DNA from: Chloroflexota bacterium
GTDB lineage: Bacteria; Chloroflexota; Dehalococcoidia; Lucifugimonadales; JADFKI01
NCBI GenBank assembly: GCA_022565015.1
Contig: JADFKI010000021.1
Coordinates: 1-21,474, forward strand
Direction: 5' to 3'
DNA: 21,474 nucleotides
Shown: one piece after another, positions 15,813 through 21,474 of the stretch
Layout of the letters: the number at the start of each line of letters is the position of its first letter
Position numbering within the stretch: the stretch's first letter is position 1
The notes under the pieces: model-generated
The model's input: only the letters and a program-made list of their open reading frames with translations
Databases searched by the model: none
Told to the model about the DNA's origin: nothing
Translations under genes and position numbers: made by a program

Positions 15813-16715
15813 ATGGCAACCCAAACCAAGCATGACATGAATCTAATCGAGCTAATGGAACAGTTTGGCGACGAAGAAAAATGCCGCCTGTACCTAGAGC
15901 ATCTTCGATGGCCGGACGGTATGGCCTGTCCCCGTTGTGGCAGCGTGAAGTGCTACTACACTTCAACTCGTAAGACCTGGGAATGTGATTCATGCGGCTA
16001 CCATTACTCCGTGACATCCGGCACTATGCTCCATGATACGCACCTGCCTCTGCAAAAGTGGATTGTGGCCGTCTATCTCATGGTTGAATCCCGCAAGGGC
16101 ATCTCGGCACTCCAACTCAAGCGTACCCTGAACGTGGCTTACAAGACAGCGTGGTATCTCTGCCATCGCGTCCGTGCTTCTATGGAGACCGCCTTCCCGC
16201 TGCCCCTCAAGGGGATCGTTGAAGTTGACGAGACTTTCATCGGTGGCGAGGTCAAGGGCAGAGGACGCGGGTACAAAGGCAATAAGGCTGTTGTAATTGG
16301 GGCTGTCCAGCGGGGCGGCAAGATTGTCTTGCAGGTCATCAGTAGTCGAGACCGCAAGACTCTGCACCAATTCATCAAAGAAAACATCCACGATGATACT
16401 GAGGCCATCTTCACGGACGAATGGCCCCCGTACAAAGGCATCGCGGATGAGAACACCCGACACGAGACGGTCAACCATAGCGCCGAAGAATGGGTTAGGG
16501 GTGAAGTCCACACTAACTCCATCGAAGGCGTGTGGGGCCTCTTTAAGCGGTCTATTATGGGTTCCTATCATCAACTTAGTATTAAACACCTTGATGCCTA
16601 CCTGGACGAACTAGAGTGGCGGTTCAACAATCGAGATAATCCGTTTCTGTTTCGGGATACTCTTTTAGGGCTGTTGAGGGACGGCAACCTGCCATACAAA
16701 ATATTGACTAACTAG
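15813..16715 (+). CDS. IS1595 family transposase (ISXO2-like)
   Basis: This is an intact 300-aa DDE transposase. The N-terminal zinc ribbon has CPRCGSVKCYY and WECDSCGYHYSV (Cys39, 42, 58, 61). The catalytic core follows: VEVDETFIGGEVKGRGRG (Asp139), AIFTDEWPPYKGI (Asp202), and VHTNSIEGVWGLFKRSIMGSYH (Glu238). The sequence LDELEWRFNNRDN near the C-terminus is typical of ISXO2-like members. AGGAG lies 7-11 nt before the ATG. Its stop overlaps the stop of the convergent passenger gene by 4 bp. It catalyses cut-and-paste or copy movement of DNA bounded by the inverted repeats described here. Confidence 0.96.
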   Translation: MATQTKHDMNLIELMEQFGDEEKCRLYLEHLRWPDGMACPRCGSVKCYYTSTRKTWECDSCGYHYSVTSGTMLHDTHLPLQKWIVAVYLMVESRKGISALQLKRTLNVAYKTAWYLCHRVRASMETAFPLPLKGIVEVDETFIGGEVKGRGRGYKGNKAVVIGAVQRGGKIVLQVISSRDRKTLHQFIKENIHDDTEAIFTDEWPPYKGIADENTRHETVNHSAEEWVRGEVHTNSIEGVWGLFKRSIMGSYHQLSIKHLDAYLDELEWRFNNRDNPFLFRDTLLGLLRDGNLPYKILTN

Positions 16716-17488
16716 CCCTTATGCTCTACCCACATGGGGGACCAATCACTGCTATCGAATCGGTAATCATCCGTCTTAAAGTTGAACTGCTTTTCACCAG
16801 TTTGCCCCTCGGCCTTAAAATAGACAGTACCTCTAGCTGACCAGGACGGGGACTTAATTGGCCAGTTTGAAATCTGTCTTATATTGACTGGAACATCTAA
16901 CTGATAAGTGCTGTCGGGCTGGATTCGCAGCGCGTCGAGCGGATTGGTACTGTCAAAAGGCTCATGAACGGCTAGTCCGTTGCTGGCTACCCTGTCTGGT
17001 GCGCGCCATTGCACTACTTGCTTAGACTCTCCATTCCAAAGGACATTCACATTGAATCCTACGATGTCCACAATTAGGGGCCGAGTGTTACGAAGTTTGA
17101 TGGGGTACATGATTGGGCGTTCAGGGCGGCCTTTATGAATAACTAACTCACGATGGTCTTGCTCCTCTATTACAATATGCTGTAGCGCGTCCATTCCGCT
17201 AGGTCGATTTTCCATACCCTCAATGATGGTGGGAATGGTTGCTTTTGTATCTGATTTTGAGGACCGCGATATGCGCTTGACAGTCTGTTCAATGGCTGAA
17301 ATTACGATATACGCGCTGACACCAAGAATAATGGCCTGTATCCATGCAGCCTGCGCACCCCACCAAGCAAAAAGTGCCGCGCTCATGATGGCCGCCTTTG
17401 ATTTAATGAACACGCTAAACCAATGCACAAATTCGAGGTCGCCCCCAATTCTGACGGCGCTCCAAATTTTAGACCATAGGGTTCGCAT
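16712..17488 (-). CDS. IS passenger gene: two-TM membrane protein of unknown function
   Basis: This 258-aa protein is encoded inside the inverted repeats, so it travels with the transposase. Residues about 32-48 and 50-68 (AAIMSAALFAWWGAQAAW and IQAIILGVSAYIVISAI) form two adjacent hydrophobic helices. A charged linker KRISRSSKSD follows, then a soluble domain of about 180 aa rich in beta-strand-like segments (YPIKLRNTRPLIVDIVGFNV, YQLDVPVNIRQI). No catalytic motif is visible and no family is recognised. The frame is open back into the right inverted repeat (TTG at 17536). ATG at 17488 is preferred because it follows the repeat, though no clear Shine-Dalgarno is seen. Possibilities include self-protection, regulation or host benefit; none is shown. 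Confidence 0.75.
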   Translation of the reverse strand: MRTLWSKIWSAVRIGGDLEFVHWFSVFIKSKAAIMSAALFAWWGAQAAWIQAIILGVSAYIVISAIEQTVKRISRSSKSDTKATIPTIIEGMENRPSGMDALQHIVIEEQDHRELVIHKGRPERPIMYPIKLRNTRPLIVDIVGFNVNVLWNGESKQVVQWRAPDRVASNGLAVHEPFDSTNPLDALRIQPDSTYQLDVPVNIRQISNWPIKSPSWSARGTVYFKAEGQTGEKQFNFKTDDYRFDSSDWSPMWVEHKG

Positions 17489-17507
17489 GCCGCCGATTGT
17501 ACCATAT

Positions 17508-17530
17508 CCCGCGTCAAGTAGATAATCACC
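17508..17530 (-). repeat. Right terminal inverted repeat
   Basis: Reverse complement of the left end with one difference (G for A near the inner third). It borders GTTCAATT at 17531. Confidence 0.92.
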
Positions 17531-17538
17531 GTTCAATT
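17531..17538 (+). repeat. Right target-site duplication
   Basis: GTTCAATT, identical to the octamer at 15609-15616. Confidence 0.9.
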
Positions 17539-17847
17539 GTAGTTTCGCAACTAGGACATCCTCAACGCCCTATGCGGTCATGTTAGTTGCGGGATATATT
17601 GAGGTGGTGTGAAGAATTGACGAGCGCGCGGACGATTCAAGGGGCCCATCATCGTAACAATTCGACGATGGGCAAATGGCGGGACTACCCTAACGTCGTG
17701 AAATACACTCGGCCATTAAACGCGCAGCACACCGTATATAGGCGTTGTCCTTCGCGGTCTCTGGTAGCGTTAATCTGGAAGAGTTCCTCCGCCTGACTCG
17801 GGCGAAGGCGGAGCATAAGTCTCGGTAGTAAACGGAGCAGATTTGAG
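17539..17847 (+). promoter_or_regulatory. Leader region of the cohesin-like lipoprotein gene, with three inverted repeats
   Basis: No gene is seen here. Inverted repeats are CGCAACTA/TAGTTGCG (17546-17553 and 17584-17591, 30-nt loop with an inner ACAT/ATGT), GCCCATCATCG/CGACGATGGGC (17644-17673, one mismatch) and CTCCGCC/GGCGGAG (17787-17793 and 17807-17813). None is followed by a T-run, so they are more likely operators or leader structures than terminators. GGAG at 17834-17837 is the ribosome binding site. Confidence 0.4.
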
Positions 17848-18801
17848 TTGACCAAGTGGTGGGTGATAGCGTTTGCACTGGTGCTGTTCACGGCCGTCGG
17901 CTGCAATATCGTTACGTCCGCGATCACGTCGCGCAGCATCGGCGCTGCTGAACGAGACGAGCTAGACTTCTCTCGCCTTCCAGACTCTCGGCTCTTTCAA
18001 ACCAACGAGTCCCGGACTGGAAATCTCTCAGACCCATCGAGTCGATACCGTGAAATCCTGACTCCAATCGTCGTGCAAGATCCCGTCACACAAGCCGGGC
18101 CAATCGCCGCAGGGCCGGCCGGTTCGGGGCCTATCGTTGAGGTTGCCCCCGCCGAGCAGGCGACTTCCGTCGTACCGCCGAATTCAAGGTCTTCGCAGCT
18201 CGGGCCCACACCACGGTTCCCGGACATAACGCTGACGATCAAGCCGACGAGAACACCTACTCCCGCCTCTGTCCCGACGCCCCAGGTGGAGGAATCTATA
18301 ACCGGAGAATCGCCTCAGGCAGGGTCAACCGTAACGGTCAGCGAAGAATTGCCTACGCCGGAGCCCCACCAGGCCTGCATTCGCCCGGGCGGCATGACCC
18401 TCTGGCTGGAACCGTCGGGCGGTGAATGGTTCGTACCAGTCGGCCAGACCATCGAAGTCAACCTCTGCCTGTCCAACATATCGGCAGACCTCGCCGGCTT
18501 CGACGTCCTGCTCGAGCTGGAGCGCACCGGCACAGCCGAGTTCAGAGAAATTTCAATGGGTGGATTCGGCCTGGAAAGTCACTCAGCGCTACCAGCTGAG
18601 TCCCTAAGAATCAGGGCCATCGATCTGAAGAAACGGCTAACGGCGGGAGCTGATGGTGTAGTCCTGGCCACGATGGAGCTGGTCGGCGTAGGCGTAGGAG
18701 AAAGTCCGCTGGCGATTGGGCTTAATGGAATTGACGACACGGACGGAAATTCCGTAAACGCCCTGGTGGTGGACTCGTTGCTGAGTGTAACGGCCCGTTA
18801 G
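17848..18801 (+). CDS. Secreted lipoprotein with TP-rich linker and cohesin-like C-terminal domain
   Basis: The 317-aa protein starts with TTG at 17848, supported by GGAG 10 nt upstream and by the signal sequence TKWWVIAFALVLFTAVGC that begins at once. The lipobox is AVGC (Cys19). Residues about 20-180 are low complexity and rich in Pro, Thr and Ser (TPTPASVPTP type), probably a flexible spacer. From about 190 to the end is a beta-rich domain: MTLWLEPSGGEWFVPVGQ, VNLCLSNISADLAGFDVLLE, ATMELVGVGVGESPL and a terminal DDTDGNSV loop. The pattern resembles cohesin-type or carbohydrate-binding-associated domains (inferred, not certain). It is surface-exposed; role in adhesion or binding is a guess. 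It is divergent from the multicopper oxidase gene before IS insertion and convergent with yvcK. Confidence 0.75.
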   Translation: MTKWWVIAFALVLFTAVGCNIVTSAITSRSIGAAERDELDFSRLPDSRLFQTNESRTGNLSDPSSRYREILTPIVVQDPVTQAGPIAAGPAGSGPIVEVAPAEQATSVVPPNSRSSQLGPTPRFPDITLTIKPTRTPTPASVPTPQVEESITGESPQAGSTVTVSEELPTPEPHQACIRPGGMTLWLEPSGGEWFVPVGQTIEVNLCLSNISADLAGFDVLLELERTGTAEFREISMGGFGLESHSALPAESLRIRAIDLKKRLTAGADGVVLATMELVGVGVGESPLAIGLNGIDDTDGNSVNALVVDSLLSVTAR

Positions 18802-18817
18802 AGGGGGCCGGTCTAAC
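18797..18817. terminator. Possible bidirectional hairpin over two convergent stop codons
   Basis: GTTAGA (18797-18802) pairs with TCTAAC (18812-18817) around a 9-nt GC-rich loop. The TAG stop of the lipoprotein gene and the TAG stop of yvcK fall inside the two arms. There is no T-tract, so terminator function is uncertain. Confidence 0.3.
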
Positions 18818-19850
18818 CCGCGCCCGCAAGAGCGGGGCTCTTCGTCCGACCACAGACTCTCCCGGTTTCAAGCGCCTGCAACACCGCCTCGGCCGTTCGG
18901 TCAGATGCATGCCTGAGCGGTAGATCGCGCGTCAAAAGGGGTGTCGCCAGAACGCCCGCCACCTGACGGCTGACGCTCTTAATGTCCGGTTTGACGGTGT
19001 ATGCGCCCTCCTCCTCGTACACCCTTTGAAAGGCGGGCGTGGGCACTGCGGTGTTCACAATGACCCAGTCGAGGCTTGAATCGAGCAGATAATTAATCAT
19101 CTCGGCGACGAACTCCGAAGCGCCGAAGCCGTCGGTCTCGCCCCGTTTCGTCATGAGGTTGCAGACGTAGATACGCGTGGCCTCGCTGGCGGCTATCGCC
19201 TCGGGAACGCCTCTGACTACCAGATTCGGCAAGACGCTGGTAAAGAGGTCACCGGGTCCCAGCACTATCGCGTCCGCCTCTTCGATAGCCTTGATGGCGG
19301 CAGGGTTGGCGTCCAGCTCGGGTTCGATGTAGATCCGCTTGATGCGCGGATTCGGCATCTTCCTGATGTCGATATCAGACTCACCGCGAATAATCTGACC
19401 GTTGATCAGCTCCGCGCAGAGGTCCGCCGTGGTCAGGGTCACGGGAATCACTTTGCCCTCGACCTCGAGTATTCGCGAGGCCTCCTCGATGGCAAGGTCT
19501 AGCCGGTTTTCCATCATGCTGGTCAAGGCGGCCAATAGAAGGTTGCCGACGTTGTGGCCGTTCAGGCTGGTGTCGCTGCCGAAGCGAAACTCAAATGCTC
19601 CACGGAAGGCCTGGTTCTTCTCGGAGTTGGAGCTCAAGGCCAGGAGACACTGTCTCAAGTCGCCGAACGGAGGATATGCGAACTCTTTTCGAAGGATGCC
19701 GGAGCTGCCACCGCTGTCGAACATCGTCACGATAGCGCTAAGGCTCGTGTTGTGCTGCCTGAGTCCTCGAAGAAGGGTCGAGGTGCCCGTGCCTCCACCG
19801 ATTACGACAATCTTCTTTGGAGGAGCAGCGTTTGACTTGCCGTTATTCAT
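18813..19850 (-). CDS. yvcK: YvcK/CofD-like family protein (gluconeogenesis factor)
   Basis: The 345-aa protein of the UPF0052/CofD-like family has KIVVIGGGTGTSTLLRGLR at the N-terminus (nucleotide-binding loop). These follow: VTMFDSGGSSGILRKEF, PPFGDLRQCLLAL, FGSDTSLNGHNVGNLLLAAL, IVLGPGDLFTSVLPNLVV, and VCNLMTKRGETDGF. In other bacteria YvcK binds UDP-sugars and affects central carbon use and peptidoglycan synthesis; it is cytoplasmic. Length is close to the family norm (about 320-350). The usual neighbours rapZ and whiA are absent here. It lies 43 bp downstream of ugd in the same direction, so co-transcription is likely. ATG at 19850 has only a weak AGGGG about 12 nt upstream. Confidence 0.93.
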   Translation of the reverse strand: MNNGKSNAAPPKKIVVIGGGTGTSTLLRGLRQHNTSLSAIVTMFDSGGSSGILRKEFAYPPFGDLRQCLLALSSNSEKNQAFRGAFEFRFGSDTSLNGHNVGNLLLAALTSMMENRLDLAIEEASRILEVEGKVIPVTLTTADLCAELINGQIIRGESDIDIRKMPNPRIKRIYIEPELDANPAAIKAIEEADAIVLGPGDLFTSVLPNLVVRGVPEAIAASEATRIYVCNLMTKRGETDGFGASEFVAEMINYLLDSSLDWVIVNTAVPTPAFQRVYEEEGAYTVKPDIKSVSRQVAGVLATPLLTRDLPLRHASDRTAEAVLQALETGRVCGRTKSPALAGAG

Positions 19851-19893
19851 GTTTGAGTAGACCCCTGTTGAAGGTAGTTACGAGGAATATCGC

Positions 19894-21241
19894 CTATCCC
19901 CTCAGGACCGCCTGCTGCGTCAGCACGCCGTTTTCACTCGCAGAGCGCGTCGCCATGGCTCTACCCACGCCGACGTAATCGAAGCCCAGCTTAATCATCT
20001 GGTCCATATTCAAGGCATTTCTGCCGTCGAAGAGCAGGTAGGGCGCAGACATCCGGTCGATTATGTCCTCCCAATTTGCGTTGACGATTTCAGGCCATTC
20101 GGTAATCAGGACCACCGCCTCGGTACCGTCCGCGCAATCCGACGGCGAGTCAACAAGCTCCACGGTGGACGGTATCAGCCTTCCTGCACTCACCTTTGCC
20201 ATGGGATCATAGGCCCTTACCTCCGCACCTTCTCCAACGAGCATTGCGATGAGCTCAAGGGCCGGCGACTCCCTGACGTCGTCGGTGTGTGGCTTGAATG
20301 CCAGGCCCATTACGCCGACCTTCACGCCGTCCAGCCTGCCGAATCTATTTCGCATGACGTTCAAGGGTAGCAGACGCTGCCTGGAGTTCACGGCGATGAC
20401 AGACCTCAGCAGCTCGAAGCTGTGTCCGTTCGCCATGGCGAGATGGTCGAGCGCGCGCACGTCTTTCGGGAAGCAAGAGCCTCCGTACCCGACGCCCGGC
20501 CGTAAGAAGCTTGGGCCGATCCTGGGATCGAGTGAGATGCCCTGTGCGACATCGTCAATGGTCCCGCCCACCCGATCGCAGAGGGCCGCTATCTCGTTTA
20601 TGAACGAAATCTTCGCCGCAAGGAAGGCGTTGGCGGCGTACTTGATCATCTCGGCGCTCGTGATATCCGTCCTCACGATAGGCGCGGTCATATTTTCATA
20701 CAGGGATGAGACCTTGCTCACGGCAACGGCATCATCTCCGCCAACGACGATCCTATCGGGCTTAAGCCAGTCCTCTACCGCCTGACGTTCGCGCAGGAAT
20801 TCGGGATTGGAGACGTAGCTTATCGTAGTGCCGTTCTCTTAGAGAGTCTTTCAAGCGTACGCCCGTACCAGGTGGTACGGTGCTCTTCATTACGACAACG
20901 TCGCCGTCGCTCATTCTCCCCTTTGCCCACTCGATAGCCGAGTAGACCTGGCTGAGATCAGCCGTATCCGATTCGCTCATGGGCGTGCCTGTCGCGATGA
21001 TGACCACCTCACCCAGTTGTTCGTCGACCTCGGTCGTCGTGGCGAAGCGTAGGTTCCCGCTCTTGATGGCCCTGTGAATTATGTCCGAAAGGCCGGGCTC
21101 GTAAATAGGAGCGACGCCGCGGTTCATAGCCTTGACCCTCTTCTCGTCGATATCGACGCCAAGGACCTCGTGATTAGCGCTCGCCAGCCCTGCGGCCGCT
21201 ACTGATCCAACGTAACCAAGACCTATGACGGTGACTTTCAC
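19894..21241 (-). pseudogene. ugd: UDP-glucose 6-dehydrogenase, split by a +1 frameshift
   Basis: Two overlapping frames together give a full-length enzyme of about 448 aa. The 5' part (GTG 21241) has the Rossmann motif VIGLGYVGSVAAAGLA, the ATGTP strand and STVPPGTGVRLKDSL. It then runs into out-of-frame sequence. The continuation in the other frame reads NGTTISYVSNPEFLRE, PDRIVVGG, the catalytic-Cys motif GVGYGGSCFPKDVRAL, and GLAFKPHTDDVRESPA. The shift point is about 20836-20850 (CTAAGAG on the coding strand), where one base appears extra; dropping one A restores the frame. PDRIVVG and GGSCFPKD point to UDP-glucose rather than GDP-mannose dehydrogenase. It makes UDP-glucuronate for polysaccharides. 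Sequencing error and true inactivation are both possible. Confidence 0.85.
20863..20880 (-). repeat. Perfect hairpin inside ugd, upstream of the frameshift
   Basis: CCGTACC and GGTACGG form a 7-bp stem with a 4-nt loop. The repeat lies about 15-25 nt 5' of the frameshift on the coding strand. Strong hairpins are known sources of polymerase and sequencing errors. Confidence 0.5.
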
Positions 21242-21426
21242 GTCCTCATGCCTCTACAACAACGGATAAAATAACTGTCGCGGCCAATGTCATGGCGCAT
21301 TGTTCTCGATCTGGCGACAGCCAATAATGCGTGGGGTCCTCGTCAGCCCATTATTCATTCGCGAAAAAAGTTAATTCCAGATCCCCTCTTGATTTCCGGC
21401 GCCTACCTATATACGACCAGCCCGCT
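21242..21426. other. Upstream region of ugd
   Basis: No gene is seen. On the - strand, AGAGG precedes the ugd GTG by 9 nt. AT-rich TTATTTTAT at about 21267-21275 could be part of a promoter, but no clear -35/-10 pair is visible. Confidence 0.3.
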
Positions 21427-21474
21427 TCATGCAATGCTTCTGGACCTGCCCATGTGATCTACCTCCACGTCGAT
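21427..21474 (-). CDS. Possible C-terminal end of a gene continuing past the right edge
   Basis: A - strand frame open from the window edge reads IDVEVDHMGRSRSIA then TGA. Only 15 codons are visible, so it cannot be identified and may be chance. An alternative reading is an ATG at 21453 behind GGAGG, which gives only 8 codons. Confidence 0.2.
   Translation of the reverse strand: MDVEVDHMGRSRSIA

Larger units (their letters stand above)
15617..17530 (+). mobile_element. Complete IS1595-family (ISXO2-like) element with passenger gene, 1914 bp
   Basis: Terminal inverted repeats of 23 bp lie at 15617-15639 and 17508-17530, differing at one position (outer part GGTGATTATCTACTTGAC, then A or G, CGGG). 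Both ends are flanked by the direct duplication GTTCAATT. Inside are a 300-aa transposase on the + strand, a convergent 258-aa membrane-protein gene that overlaps its stop, and a 41-codon lysine-rich frame on the - strand at the left. The intact ends and duplication suggest a fairly recent insertion. Its site is the divergent upstream region of the multicopper oxidase and lipoprotein genes. Confidence 0.93.

Noticed and set aside
17489..17536. Upstream TTG start for the passenger gene inside the right inverted repeat
   Set aside because: It would make the terminal repeat coding and begin in the target duplication; the ATG at 17488 is more sensible.
20836..20880. Programmed +1 frameshift in ugd
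   Set aside because: Dehydrogenases of this family are not known to use frameshifting, and the hairpin is 5' of the shift rather than 3' as stimulators usually are.
1..21474. tRNA, rRNA, CRISPR or phage genes
   Set aside because: No cloverleaf-like conserved tRNA blocks, no rRNA segments, no regularly spaced repeats and no phage structural genes were recognised by reading.

Overview
This window looks like a bacterial chromosome segment built around exopolysaccharide synthesis and export, plus a copper-protein locus hit by an insertion sequence. The organism is probably a member of the Chloroflexota or a similar lineage. That is inferred from gene style only: NarL-type two-component genes beside capsule genes, TP-rich linkers in a secreted lipoprotein, GTG and TTG starts, and stand-alone CpsD-like ATPases. 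No rRNA, tRNA or CRISPR array was seen.

Left part (1-9123): a 5'-truncated SAM methyltransferase lies on the + strand at the left edge, followed by about 600 bp without a convincing gene. The rest is on the - strand, read right to left: a soluble histidine kinase, its LuxR/NarL response regulator, a 183-nt leader with competing hairpins, a Wzz-like chain-length protein, two tandem CpsD/CapB-like P-loop ATPases, a very small membrane protein (46 aa), a stretch with decayed gene ends, a membrane-anchored SGNH hydrolase broken by an in-frame TAA, and an O-antigen ligase/polymerase-like membrane protein. Together these are the regulation, chain-length control, polymerisation and modification parts of a Wzx/Wzy-type polysaccharide locus.

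Middle (9273-15514): manC (GDP-mannose supply) is on the - strand. Upstream of it is a gene for an unusually large lipoprotein multicopper oxidase of about 1460 aa. It is built from three tandem two-cupredoxin units (six domains, as in ceruloplasmin), and only some copper sites survive.

IS region (15617-17530): a complete IS1595/ISXO2-type element sits in the divergent promoter region between the oxidase gene and a + strand lipoprotein gene. It has near-perfect 23-bp inverted repeats and an 8-bp target duplication (GTTCAATT). It carries the transposase, a two-TM passenger gene of unknown function and a tiny lysine-rich antisense ORF.

Right part (17848-21474): a TP-rich lipoprotein with a cohesin-like C-terminal domain is convergent with yvcK. 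Upstream of yvcK is ugd (UDP-glucose dehydrogenase), split by a +1 frameshift. The two broken genes each carry a single lesion, so either sequencing/assembly errors or recent inactivation is possible.
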